Shown one piece after another: positions 16,388-24,883 of a DNA stretch of 36,068 nucleotides (the stretch's first letter is position 1; each line of letters begins with the position of its first letter). The notes beneath the pieces were generated by a model. It saw only the letters and a program-made list of their open reading frames with translations. It did not search any database and was not told where the DNA came from. The position numbers and the translations under genes are program-made. Source of the DNA: an uncultured Nitrosospira sp. (GTDB lineage Bacteria > Nitrospirota > Nitrospiria > Nitrospirales > Nitrospiraceae); assembly GCA_900696505.1 (NCBI GenBank), contig CAADGJ010000380.1:1-36068 (forward strand), read 5' to 3'.

Positions 16388-17857
16388 CTATCGATCGGCA
16401 GTCCAGAGGTGTTGTGCGGCGTAGGCGCGCCATGGTCGCCAGGCCTCCGTGCGCTCCAACAGATGAGAGGCACTGGTCTGTTCTCCTATCAGGCGCCTGG
16501 CGCTACGTATCAGACCGAGGTCGGTGGCCGGGAAGGCGTCCGGTTCACGGAAGGCACGCAGGGCGATATAGTGCGCCGTCCACGTTCCGATTCCGGGAAT
16601 CGCCCGGAGTTGCGTGAGACGCTCTTCGACTGATGCACCAGGCATGAATAGTTGTGGATAAGAGATTGCCGTTCGTGCAAGAGCGCTGATCGTTGCTCGC
16701 CGCGCGGCAGGCATGCCGAGCCGGCTCAAGTCGGCGGTCGCGAGACAGCGGGCCGTCGGAAACGTGCGCATAAGGCGCCTGTCCACTGCGTGTGGTAAGG
16801 GTTCTCCCCACAGCCCGACCAATGTTCCGCCCAGCCGCCGTGCGGCCGCGACCGTAACCTGTTGTCCCAGCACCGCGCGGACAGCCAGTTCAAAACCGTC
16901 CCAACAGCCAGGGGCGCGCAGTCCCGGTCGCGCGGCGATGAGGGGCGCCAGGGTCACATCCTTTGAGAGATGGGCTGCGATCGCCTCGATGTCGGCTGCC
17001 ACGTCGAATTGATGCCGGATGCGCGCGACCATGGCCTGGAGGGCGCGGACCGATGGAAAATCTATCGTGGCCTTCAGGCTGCGCTTGTCCGGTCTGTGCT
17101 CGATGGTAATAGTGCCTGTCATCCCTTCATGGAGCACGCTACGGCGGTAGATATTCTCTTCGACAACCTCCAGGCCTTCGATGGCGCGCGCCCGTAAGTA
17201 TGCCAACATGCTGTCCCAGTCGTACGGTGGCCGATAAGGAATCTGCAACATGACAGGCGCAGTGGCGGCGAGGGGTACGCTCGCGGCCGTGGCGGCACGG
17301 CGCACTTCGCCCGGTGCTCGATGATAGAGGGAGCGGAACGCATGATTGAACCGGCGGACACTGCCGAATCCCCCCGCAAGGGCGACATCGGACATCGAGA
17401 GTTTCGTCTCGTGGAGCAACTGCTGCGCGAACAGCAGGCGTCTGGACTGGGCCACCGCTACCGGCGCGACGCCCAGGTGTTGATCGAAGAGCCGGCGTAG
17501 CTGCCGTGCTCCCATACCGACGCGCATCGCGAGCGTCTCGACCGTGCCGTCCTCATGATCGAGAAATCCGTCGGCGATCAGCGCCAGCGCTCGAGAGACG
17601 GTGTTTGACGTACCGCGCCATCCGGGCAGTTCGGGAGCAATTTCCGGGCGGCAACGCAGGCAGGCGCGGAAGCCGGCTGCTTGTGCCGCCGCACTGCCGG
17701 AAAAAAACCGACAGTGTTCCCGTTTTGGCGTGCGAGCCGGACAGATCGGCCGGCAATAGATCCCGGTCGAGATGACGCCGACGAAGAGGCGGCCGTCCAA
17801 TCGAGCATCACGGGTCTGCAGCGCGCGGTAGCTGATATCGGGATCGAGCAGTTCCAT
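16388..17857 (-). CDS. Ada metal-binding / AraC-type HTH / AlkA glycosylase fusion
   Basis: A 489-residue fusion. Residues 1-75 are the Ada N-terminal zinc domain, with cysteines at 35, 39, 66 and 69; the spacing equals that of E. coli Ada Cys38, 42, 69 and 72, so Cys35 is the likely methyl-phosphotriester acceptor. Residues about 85-190 are the AraC-type double helix-turn-helix ([17 protein letters not shown]). From about 205 comes AlkA: N-terminal domain, then the helix-hairpin-helix [18 protein letters not shown] and a downstream FPATDLG with the likely catalytic Asp. It would sense methylation, activate genes, and remove alkylated bases. ATG at 17857 is used; GTG two codons earlier is possible. 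Ogt follows as a separate gene. Confidence 0.93.
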   Translation of the reverse strand: MELLDPDISYRALQTRDARLDGRLFVGVISTGIYCRPICPARTPKREHCRFFSGSAAAQAAGFRACLRCRPEIAPELPGWRGTSNTVSRALALIADGFLDHEDGTVETLAMRVGMGARQLRRLFDQHLGVAPVAVAQSRRLLFAQQLLHETKLSMSDVALAGGFGSVRRFNHAFRSLYHRAPGEVRRAATAASVPLAATAPVMLQIPYRPPYDWDSMLAYLRARAIEGLEVVEENIYRRSVLHEGMTGTITIEHRPDKRSLKATIDFPSVRALQAMVARIRHQFDVAADIEAIAAHLSKDVTLAPLIAARPGLRAPGCWDGFELAVRAVLGQQVTVAAARRLGGTLVGLWGEPLPHAVDRRLMRTFPTARCLATADLSRLGMPAARRATISALARTAISYPQLFMPGASVEERLTQLRAIPGIGTWTAHYIALRAFREPDAFPATDLGLIRSARRLIGEQTSASHLLERTEAWRPWRAYAAQHLWTADR

Positions 17858-17967
17858 GCCCACACTCTGCCATATTCAACGGAGAAATTCCGGCCGTTTT
17901 CGGACGTGACCATTCGATTGCGGAGGTCACAACGAAAATCGTGGGAGGCACGTCGTCGGTCGGATGG

Positions 17968-18918
17968 TCAGGCGCGAGGTTGTGCGGCGGTTTTGGCCTT
18001 TGCCATCATCTTGCAGTAGGAGCAGGTGCCGGCGGTAGTGGGCTGGCCGCAGGTGTCGCAGGGGGCGAGCGTGCGTTGATCTTTCTCGGCCATGGATTCG
18101 GTCGCGGGGGCTGGTGTGGTTTGTTTGTCCAAAAACCCCCAGTAGAAACGCTGCTTGGTACCGGGGGATTCTGTTTCCAGCCGGTTGAGCACTTCCTTGT
18201 AGAGAATCATTTTCGAGCCCTTGGCCATGGGGCATTCTTCGACAATGTAGTCGATCCGGTTGACCACGGCATAGGCGGCGATTTCCCGTTCGGACAACCG
18301 GCAGAGGGGCTTGACCTTTTTCGCGAATCCTTCCACCGATGCCGGTAGGGTGGGGCTTTGCTTATCGAGATAGTCGTTCTGCCAGTGCAGGACATTCCCC
18401 AGCAGCCGTGCTGCTTCGTCGTCGAGGTTATGGCCGGTGGCCATCACGTCATACTCCTGCTCCACTGCCGCGCGATTGAATTGATAGCGCTTGATCGTTC
18501 CGCAGGTTGAGCAGGTCGGACGGTGAAGGATGGTCGCGAGTTCACGAATGCCGGCCCCCGCTTCCTGCTCGACGACATGCACCAGCAGTTTTGCGCCATG
18601 GGAGGCGGCCACCGTGTCGGCATAGTGCCGCACTTTCCGGTGAGATTCTTCCGAATAGGCCCCGATGCCGAGATTCACGTAGAGCGCGTCAGCCCGGTAT
18701 CCGAGTGCGAGGAGAATATGCCAGAGGGCGAGACTGTCCTTGCCGCCGGAAACCGCGACGAGAATCCGGTCTTCAGGCGTAAACATCTTGAAGGCCTTAA
18801 TGGCACGCGCCACCTGTTCGTGGACAAAGGTCGTAAAGCAGGCCTTGCAGAAGGCGGCATTGTGCCGCGGCAATCCGATTACCGCGCGTGTACTGGTCGG
18901 GCACTTCGTGCAATTCAT
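17968..18918 (-). CDS. TtuA/TtcA-family tRNA thiolation enzyme
   Basis: A 316-residue PP-loop ATPase with SGGKDS at residues 57-62, which adenylates a tRNA base before sulfur is added. The N-terminal zinc finger uses C3, C6, C24 and C27; the C-terminal one uses C287, C290, C299 and C302. The central cysteines C136, C139 and C229 match the three Fe-S ligands of the TtuA group. The two zinc fingers place it with TtuA/Ncs6-like enzymes rather than TtcA, which lacks them. A ubiquitin-like sulfur carrier is encoded about 100 bases upstream in the same direction, as expected for TtuA. The tRNA position thiolated is not determined by sequence. Confidence 0.9.
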   Translation of the reverse strand: MNCTKCPTSTRAVIGLPRHNAAFCKACFTTFVHEQVARAIKAFKMFTPEDRILVAVSGGKDSLALWHILLALGYRADALYVNLGIGAYSEESHRKVRHYADTVAASHGAKLLVHVVEQEAGAGIRELATILHRPTCSTCGTIKRYQFNRAAVEQEYDVMATGHNLDDEAARLLGNVLHWQNDYLDKQSPTLPASVEGFAKKVKPLCRLSEREIAAYAVVNRIDYIVEECPMAKGSKMILYKEVLNRLETESPGTKQRFYWGFLDKQTTPAPATESMAEKDQRTLAPCDTCGQPTTAGTCSYCKMMAKAKTAAQPRA

Positions 18919-19017
18919 GGTGTTCCAGGTGTTGGCAGTCAGTCGTCAGGTTTCAGCAAGAGGGAGAAGCCGGTCGACGATGGCTCGAGAGATGCCGGTC
19001 GATTACGGATCGTTGAG

Positions 19018-19215
19018 CTATGTCCCGCCGGAGATCACCGGCCGGATTTCAATCTGGTCGGCGTCGGCAAGTATTTCATCTTCCGTCACGAGTTCATCGC
19101 CCCGGATGACCAAATGCGCTTCCATGACCAGATTGAGTTCGCGCAGCAGTTCCTTGGTGCGCTTGGGCCCCTTAATTTCAACTTGTCTGTGAGGATGACT
19201 CAACTGAACGAGCAT
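19018..19215 (-). CDS. MoaD/ThiS/TtuB-like sulfur-carrier protein
   Basis: A 65-residue protein with the beta-grasp pattern: charged strands at the N-terminus (QVEIKGPKRT), a helix (ELLRELNL), HLVIRGDELVTEDEILADADQIEIRPVISGGT. It ends in Gly-Gly followed by one Thr. In ThiS, MoaD and TtuB the terminal Gly-Gly is adenylated and thiocarboxylated, so the last residue may have to be removed. It precedes the TtuA-like gene, suggesting it delivers sulfur to it. No E1-like enzyme (MoeB/ThiF) or JAMM protease is in the window. The ribosome site is weak. Confidence 0.85.
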   Translation of the reverse strand: MLVQLSHPHRQVEIKGPKRTKELLRELNLVMEAHLVIRGDELVTEDEILADADQIEIRPVISGGT

Positions 19216-19285
19216 GCGCGATGATACGGCTGATACGCGCGGGATTGCAATCGGATCATGATCCGTCGGAGTCAGGCGGAGAAGT

Positions 19286-19303
19286 GTGGCCGCGCGAGGC
19301 CAC
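19286..19303. repeat. short perfect hairpin after the small membrane protein gene
   Basis: GTGGCC/GGCCAC with a 6-base loop, about 45 bases after the stop of the 51-residue protein gene on the minus strand. No T run; transcript-end function uncertain. Confidence 0.35.
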
Positions 19304-19348
19304 GAGAAGCCTGCGTGTGACTCATTCCTGACGTGCTAGGGGAGAGCA

Positions 19349-19504
19349 TTACTTGATGTTCTGGATGATCTGGTAGATCAGCAATGCGACCACGCCAAGG
19401 AACAACATCGCGGAGGCCAAGGCCAGACGTTTATATTTCTGGTTGTTGACGTCCACTGCACTGAATGAGGAATTTTTCCAATCAAGATTCTGTTCGTTCA
19501 CCAT
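19349..19504 (-). CDS. 51-residue single-pass membrane protein
   Basis: A gene shorter than usual cut-offs. The minus strand reads AGGAGG, 2 bases, then ATG, and stays open for 51 codons to TAA. The protein has a polar N-terminal half ([15 protein letters not shown]...), a basic YKR at residues 24-26, then a hydrophobic segment (about 27-47, ending [11 protein letters not shown]). That is a single membrane helix with its basic side at the N-terminus. I recognise no family. The strong ribosome site and clean helix make it likely to be real. Adjacent genes concern tRNA thiolation and an SGNH protein, which give no clue to its role. Confidence 0.7.
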   Translation of the reverse strand: MVNEQNLDWKNSSFSAVDVNNQKYKRLALASAMLFLGVVALLIYQIIQNIK

Positions 19505-19559
19505 GTCCTCCTACCTCTACCGTCCCGGTATTCTTTGCCTCCCCATCCCGATCCTTGGG

Positions 19560-19573
19560 ATGCATATATGCAT
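19560..19573. repeat. 14-bp perfect palindrome upstream of the small membrane protein gene
   Basis: ATGCATATATGCAT is fully self-complementary and lies 56 bases before the start codon. It could be an operator for a dimeric regulator; no other copy was noticed. The rest of 19505-19776 shows no gene. Confidence 0.35.
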
Positions 19574-19776
19574 TCACTGAGTACTGAAGCCGAAGGCCGT
19601 CCCGTTCCATCCGAGGCCCTAGGGATAGCACCAGGTTCCAGGTTTGTATACGCTCGCATGCCTGGGAATTGCAAGGAAAGCTACTAGACAAAATTCTGGT
19701 AACGACCGAGTTTTATCTAATCGCCCGAGCGAGTGTGCTGGAGACATCACTGACTGTGCCTACAAGAAATCGTCCG

Positions 19777-20892
19777 CTAGGGGGCGAGTTCCCGAAACCA
19801 GTGATACAGATGGGAATGTGCGATGGCCTCTTCGACGACCTCATGCCCCAGCGGGTTCCAGTGGTTGTCGGTTGCGAATTCGAGTGGGCGGTGGTATTGG
19901 GCAAAATGCTCGGCGAATCGGGGTTGCAGGTCGAGGACTTCAAACCCCTGTTGGCGGGCCTGCTCTACAAAATACTGTCGCATGATATCGAAATAGGACC
20001 CGGTGGCGAGCTGCCACGTGGTGGCGTTATAGATATGCGGGCGCATACCGTCGACGGCGAAGAGGATCCGGTGTGGCGGCAGACCGGCTGCTTCGGTCAC
20101 CCGCGTCAAGAACGTGTCGATCGCTCGTTGGGCATCGGCAATTCGCACGGGGTCGGCTTTGGACCCGGTGTTTCCGACAAATGCGAGGTGGTTCGATGGG
20201 CGGCCAAATGGCAGGTGTTGCCACTTCAGCACGAAGTTGAGGAGATCCGTGTTCAGCGTGACATAGCGCACCAGGGCGGACGCGCGAATGATGCGGCGCC
20301 ACAGGGAGGGGTGATAGTCGATTCGTTGCAGTGCCAGGGTTCCTTGCGCATCTTCCACGAAATACGAGTGCCCCGGTTCATTCTTGTATTTCAACAGACT
20401 CTCGTCGAAATCGTTGCCGATGATGACGAAGACCATCGCCTGGGGATGAAACCGCTTCGCCGCATAATCGGCATAGGCCAGGTAGTTGCTCAGAGCTGAG
20501 CTGGATGTGCCGAAGGAATAGACGCGTTCGGTTGGGGTGGAGCGGGTCATCAGTCGTCCGGCGACGCTCTCCCGAAATGGCACCATCAAGGCTTCGACAT
20601 AACTATCGCCGATCAGGGCCAGGAGCGGCGACGGCTGGTCGAGTAGATAATCCTGGTCGTTGACGAAGCCGAGGTTGTTGGTGCGGGTGACATTGACGAT
20701 GGCGAAATTCCAGTCGGCAGACCAGACAAACGTCCGGTTCGGCTCCAGAGAACGGACGGGATGCTCGTGATCGACGACCTGGGGGCGCGCGCCCTCGTTG
20801 ACCGGCAGGAACCGCAGCACCAGTTCCATGGTGAGTAGTGCCAGCAGAATCCCCAAGCCGATACTGATGAGCGGGAAACTGGCCCGTCTCAT
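19777..20892 (-). CDS. membrane-anchored SGNH/GDSL-like hydrolase or acyltransferase
   Basis: A 371-residue protein with an N-terminal membrane anchor (about residues 6-28) and the bulk outside the membrane. The SGNH nucleophile motif is GDS at residues 95-97 (Ser97). Near the C-terminus DNHWNPLGH gives the Asp342/His344 pair of the family, in the DxHWN style seen in AlgJ/AlgX-like proteins. VFVIIGNDF (about 165-175) may supply the oxyanion residue. Reactions in the family include ester hydrolysis and O-acetylation of polysaccharide; which applies here is not known. It follows the GalT-like gene by 95 bases, in the same direction, so a glycan role would fit. No clear ribosome site. Confidence 0.8.
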   Translation of the reverse strand: MRRASFPLISIGLGILLALLTMELVLRFLPVNEGARPQVVDHEHPVRSLEPNRTFVWSADWNFAIVNVTRTNNLGFVNDQDYLLDQPSPLLALIGDSYVEALMVPFRESVAGRLMTRSTPTERVYSFGTSSSALSNYLAYADYAAKRFHPQAMVFVIIGNDFDESLLKYKNEPGHSYFVEDAQGTLALQRIDYHPSLWRRIIRASALVRYVTLNTDLLNFVLKWQHLPFGRPSNHLAFVGNTGSKADPVRIADAQRAIDTFLTRVTEAAGLPPHRILFAVDGMRPHIYNATTWQLATGSYFDIMRQYFVEQARQQGFEVLDLQPRFAEHFAQYHRPLEFATDNHWNPLGHEVVEEAIAHSHLYHWFRELAP

Positions 20893-20987
20893 ACCGGACG
20901 GGCACCAAGCTGGAGAGGAAGAGATGAAAACTCTTCAGCGGGCCCTGCGGAACGGGGGCCTAGCGGTATGCCTGCGATGAAGCCCAA

Positions 20988-21989
20988 TTATAGAACGGCA
21001 TCCCTGAGGCATTTCGCCGCCTCTTCCGGTGCCACCGGATTAATGTAGAAACCGGTGCCCCACTCGAATCCCGCCACCTGCGTAAGTTTTGGGATGATCT
21101 CGATGTGCCAGTGATAGAAATCTCCCGTCTTTTCATGGAGTGGCGAGCTGTGCAGGATGAAGTTATACGCCGGCCTGGCCAGGACGGCGTCCATGCGCCG
21201 GAGGGCTTCCCCGAGCATAGGGGCCAGAAATTCGAATTGGGTCCGTTGGCACTCCTCGAAGTAGCCGGCGTGGCGCTTCGGAAGAATCCACATTTCAAAG
21301 GGAAATCTCGGGGCATAGGGCGTGAGGCACAGGAATTCCGGATTCTCCAGGACCACGCGTGTGCCTTCCGAGGATTCCTGCCGCATGATATCGCAGTAGA
21401 TGCAGCGTTCTTTTTGCTGGAAGTGCTGTTTGCAGCCATCGATCTCTTCGAGGACGCTGGTCGGCACGACCGGCAAGGCGATCAGTTGAGAATGGCTGTG
21501 TTCCAGCGTGGCACCGGCGGCGGCCCCATGGTTCTTGAAGATCAGGATGTATCGGAGCCGGAGATCCTTCTTCAGGTCAAGAATCCGGTCGCGATAGGCC
21601 CAGAGGACATCTTCCACCCGTTTCGCGGGGAGGTCGCCCAGGCTTTCTTTATGAGCGGGGGTTTCGATGATGACTTCGTGGGCGCCGATTCCGTTCATGC
21701 GGTCGTACAAGCCGAGGCCTTCCCGGCCCATGTCTCCTTCGACCTGCAGCGCCGGGAATTTATTGGGAATGACTCGCACGGTCCAGTTCGGGCCGTCCGG
21801 CTCAGAGGCATGGGGCCGGTACGCCAGGATCTCTCTGGGCGTCAGCCGTTCCTGTCCAGGGCAAAACGGACAGAGGGCAGCTGAGGGAAGCGGCGCCGAT
21901 GGCATATGGACATCCTGAGGGCGCCCGCTCCGTTCGGTCGAAATAATCACCCAGCGGCCGACGATCGGGTCTCTTCTCAATTCGGGCAT
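20988..21989 (-). CDS. galT: galactose-1-phosphate uridylyltransferase-like HIT-family enzyme
   Basis: A 333-residue protein in the GalT branch of the HIT superfamily. It opens with the typical LRRDPIVGRWVIIS and a CPFC zinc pair. The active-site histidine motif is EHSHSQL rather than the HPHGQ of E. coli GalT. A second half has CIYC, an FPFEMWILPKRH segment and a second HWHIEIIP motif. The enzyme transfers UMP between UDP-glucose and galactose-1-phosphate through a uridylyl-His; relatives with altered motifs act on ADP-glucose. The altered motif and the GH57 neighbour make a glucan-phosphate or ADP-glucose substrate possible, so the symbol is tentative. AGGAG lies 6 bases before the ATG. Confidence 0.85.
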   Translation of the reverse strand: MPELRRDPIVGRWVIISTERSGRPQDVHMPSAPLPSAALCPFCPGQERLTPREILAYRPHASEPDGPNWTVRVIPNKFPALQVEGDMGREGLGLYDRMNGIGAHEVIIETPAHKESLGDLPAKRVEDVLWAYRDRILDLKKDLRLRYILIFKNHGAAAGATLEHSHSQLIALPVVPTSVLEEIDGCKQHFQQKERCIYCDIMRQESSEGTRVVLENPEFLCLTPYAPRFPFEMWILPKRHAGYFEECQRTQFEFLAPMLGEALRRMDAVLARPAYNFILHSSPLHEKTGDFYHWHIEIIPKLTQVAGFEWGTGFYINPVAPEEAAKCLRDAVL

Positions 21990-22090
21990 CTCAACTCCTG
22001 TGGTTCAAATCAATTGGGCGTGATGCTCACTGCGTAAAACGGGCATCGATCCGAATGGTAGCTTCATCCGCGAGCCGTGCACCGATCCGT

Positions 22091-24295
22091 TCAGACTCGC
22101 CACATCGTGGCTTCAAAGTCGTCGTCCGGCCGGGTAAAGGTGGCCGGGCTGTGATGAGGATACCGCGCGATTTCCATGCCGTGTTCCGAAACGGTCAGCG
22201 TCAGCCGCAATTCTGCGCCGACCTCGATGTCCAGGTCTTTGAACGGAATGCCTAACTCGAGAATCTTTTGCCGGCAGATCGTGCTGTACGAACCTCTCTC
22301 GCGATAGGTACCGGATTCGTCAGCCCGTGCGAGTTGAAAATGATCCACCGCGCCGGCCTTCAAGGCGAAGGACAGTCTGTGTTGTTGGATGCCCGAACCG
22401 ATGTACAGATCTGCCGTGCATTGCTCCTGGCGGGTGTCTGATCGCTCATCGAAATCGAGGCGGAGGTACAACTGCTCGCGATCGAACCCGAAGAAAATGG
22501 CGGTGAACAGCCCTTCGGATTTCCACATCGCTCCCAGCGGCGGTGTGGGATTGATGGTGCCCGCGCCGCGCCATTCGAAAAAGTTCGATGCCAAGCCGTC
22601 CAGAGTCGGGCTGATCAGCGCCAGCGGCAATTGCACGAGGTCGAGGCCCTGCGGTGTGCGCGCTTCGACCAAAGGCTGATTCAAGATCTCGGGGGGCGTC
22701 ATCCCGGCGTAGGTCCACACGTTGCGCAGGTGCGTGCGAAACAGGCGGTCGAACTCCTGTTTGTAGTCGGTATCGAAATCATCGCCATACCACCAGAACC
22801 AATCGCTGCCCTCGGCGGCATACAATTCGTCCCAGGCGGCGCGGGCCTTATCCGGCTCCAGTGATGGCGTCAGTTCGACGAGGCGTGCCCGTGTGTGTTG
22901 CAGGAGATCCCACCCGCGATTGTCTTCCTGGTGGCCGATCCAGATTTTGAAGTCCTGATTGATCCAGGATCCGGAGTGCAGCTGCTCGAGTCGCTGGGTC
23001 GGCGGCGCGGCCTTCATGGCGTCACTCATAGTGTTCAAGGTCACGCGAATGCCATTGCCCAATTGGAGCCCATCCGATTCGAAGGCGCGAAAGAGCAGGG
23101 AGAGAAACCGTTCGCCGCCGTCGTGGTAATGCTCCCAGGGATTTTCGCCGTCGAGGATCACCGCAATGGTTCCGTTGTCCAGCCGGATATCATAGGCCAG
23201 GCTGCGGATCCGCCGGAGCACGTCGTCCGCGGCGGCCTCCGGAGTCGTTTTGTGGTAGACGAACCCGAATGCGTCGGAGATGTCCCGATCACGGAACACC
23301 ATGGCGAGGGGGTGTGTCTCGGTCCCGACCGCATAGGGTTGGTAGAGATGATAGTGGCGGTTCCACCCTTGGCCAGCCATCTGCAGCGAGCGATAGAGGA
23401 TGCCCTCATCCGTGGCCAGCCAGCGGATGCCGGCTTGTGCCACGATCGGTAACACCTCCGGGCAAACCGATCCTTCGGACGGCCAGAGCCCAGCCGGAGC
23501 GCGGCCGAACGTGCGTGTATGGTACTCCACTGCACGCCTGACTTGGGCCTCAGCATCGGCCGGTGCATGAAACCGGGCTGGAAGCGGCAGGTCGGGTCTG
23601 GCGCGACGCGTGAACTCCGAGTCGATGACCAGTGGAAGGATCGGGTGAAAAAACGGGGTAGTGGTCAGTTCGATCTGTGCGCGATCCTGAAGCACCTTAT
23701 ACATGGGCACAATCTGACGGATGGCCGTTTGCTGTAAGGCCAACACTTCCTGTTTGTCCTCTTCGGTAAACGCACGATTCTTCGCGCGCAATTCTGCCAG
23801 GCGGGGGAATCGTTGCAGACTGCCGTATCCGAACCAGGCGAGGTTGTGCCAGACCTGAAGATCGAGGAGCTCCTGAGTGGAAAACTGGCGGGCCAGCCGT
23901 TCCAGGTCCTGTCCGTGAACATCGATGCCCCGTTTGACCAGCAGCTCCTGGTAGCGAGGAAACGGTCGGACCATCGTGGCCCAGTTCGCTGAAAAAAAAT
24001 GGCGGATGAGGAAGGCTTTTTCCGTGGGCGTGAGGTCCGCCGCCGGACGTTGTGCATGTTCCAGGAACAGGTCACGGACGTGTCCCGCAGAAAATTCTTC
24101 GAGTTGCAACAGCAAGGACGGCGTGAAGTTGAAGGTCGAACGGGCTTCTGGAAAGCGTTCGAGCAGGAAGGCCATGTCGTAATAGGCCTTCGTGGCATGC
24201 AAGCGGACCCAGGGCATACTGGCGGACCCCGTGAGCGGGTCCGTGTAATACGGCTGGTGCATATGCCAGAGGAAACAGAGTTGTATGGTTTTCAT
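22091..24295 (-). CDS. glycoside hydrolase family 57 alpha-glucan enzyme
   Basis: A 734-residue protein without a signal peptide, so cytoplasmic. It starts with the GH57 signature FLWHMHQPYY. The barrel includes HARPDLPLPAR-like segments, LWPSEGSVCPEVLPI with the probable nucleophile Glu, and ILDGENPWEHYHDGG with the probable acid/base Asp. The C-terminal about 200 residues look like a beta-sandwich (LYLRLDFDERSDT, LRLTLTVSEHGMEIARYP). GH57 members include amylopullulanases, 4-alpha-glucanotransferases and branching enzymes; the motif evidence does not choose one. It is first of a run with galT-like (101 bases later) and the SGNH gene, suggesting storage-glucan metabolism. Confidence 0.9.
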   Translation of the reverse strand: MKTIQLCFLWHMHQPYYTDPLTGSASMPWVRLHATKAYYDMAFLLERFPEARSTFNFTPSLLLQLEEFSAGHVRDLFLEHAQRPAADLTPTEKAFLIRHFFSANWATMVRPFPRYQELLVKRGIDVHGQDLERLARQFSTQELLDLQVWHNLAWFGYGSLQRFPRLAELRAKNRAFTEEDKQEVLALQQTAIRQIVPMYKVLQDRAQIELTTTPFFHPILPLVIDSEFTRRARPDLPLPARFHAPADAEAQVRRAVEYHTRTFGRAPAGLWPSEGSVCPEVLPIVAQAGIRWLATDEGILYRSLQMAGQGWNRHYHLYQPYAVGTETHPLAMVFRDRDISDAFGFVYHKTTPEAAADDVLRRIRSLAYDIRLDNGTIAVILDGENPWEHYHDGGERFLSLLFRAFESDGLQLGNGIRVTLNTMSDAMKAAPPTQRLEQLHSGSWINQDFKIWIGHQEDNRGWDLLQHTRARLVELTPSLEPDKARAAWDELYAAEGSDWFWWYGDDFDTDYKQEFDRLFRTHLRNVWTYAGMTPPEILNQPLVEARTPQGLDLVQLPLALISPTLDGLASNFFEWRGAGTINPTPPLGAMWKSEGLFTAIFFGFDREQLYLRLDFDERSDTRQEQCTADLYIGSGIQQHRLSFALKAGAVDHFQLARADESGTYRERGSYSTICRQKILELGIPFKDLDIEVGAELRLTLTVSEHGMEIARYPHHSPATFTRPDDDFEATMWRV

Positions 24296-24445
24296 CGGGA
24301 AGTTTCTTGCAGACTCACGGGCAGTATGTCATAGGGGTATGAGCGTTGCAATGAAACGGCCGGATTGATGGCACACGCTGACTTCTTATGGCAGTTTGGT
24401 TGTCCTGTGTGTGATAGGAGTGGTTGAAGCGGAGAATGGACGACA

Positions 24446-24883
24446 ATGGCATCTGAGCAGATGGTCTCGACAGAGATACGAGGAGGGTCGCTGGTCACGC
24501 CCCTCTCGATCATGCGGTATTGGGGACCGGTCGGGCTATATGCGGGCCTCATCTTTTTCGGGTCCTCGATCTCGACGCCGCCCGAAGCGATTTCATCGTT
24601 GATCAAAGATATTTCCGACAAGGTACTGCATTTCAGCGAATATGCGTTGTTCGGAGCCCTGATCTATCGTGCCGCTCGCCACGGATCCGGTCCATGGATG
24701 GCGCAACATGCGGTCTGGGCGGCAGTGGCCGGTTCAGCGCTGTACGGCGTGAGTGATGAGACGCATCAGTTATTTGTTCCGTTTCGTCAATCGGATGTGT
24801 TGGACGTGATTGCGGACACAGTGGGTGGTACCGTGGGGGCATGGGGCTGGCGCTGGATCGAACAGCGTACGTACCGCGATTAG
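24446..24883 (+). CDS. VanZ-like membrane protein
   Basis: A 145-residue membrane protein with about four hydrophobic segments. It has the VanZ-family signature: DKVLHFSEYALFGALIYRA in the first half, then YGVSDETHQLFVPFRQSDVLDVIADTVGGTVGA with the conserved DE-x-Q and DVLDVxAD motifs. VanZ gives low-level teicoplanin resistance, but most chromosomal relatives have no assigned role. A GGAG lies about 13 bases before the ATG, rather far. Its stop overlaps by 4 bases the stop of the convergent zinc-ribbon gene. Confidence 0.88.
   Translation: MASEQMVSTEIRGGSLVTPLSIMRYWGPVGLYAGLIFFGSSISTPPEAISSLIKDISDKVLHFSEYALFGALIYRAARHGSGPWMAQHAVWAAVAGSALYGVSDETHQLFVPFRQSDVLDVIADTVGGTVGAWGWRWIEQRTYRD

Noticed and set aside
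18969..19002. Direct repeat of GCCGGTCGA between the thiolase and carrier genes
   Set aside because: Only two 9-base copies; expected by chance in GC-rich DNA.
19482..19691. Open frame of 69 codons on the minus strand overlapping the small membrane protein start
   Set aside because: No ribosome site or hydrophobic pattern; the 51-residue frame beside it has both.
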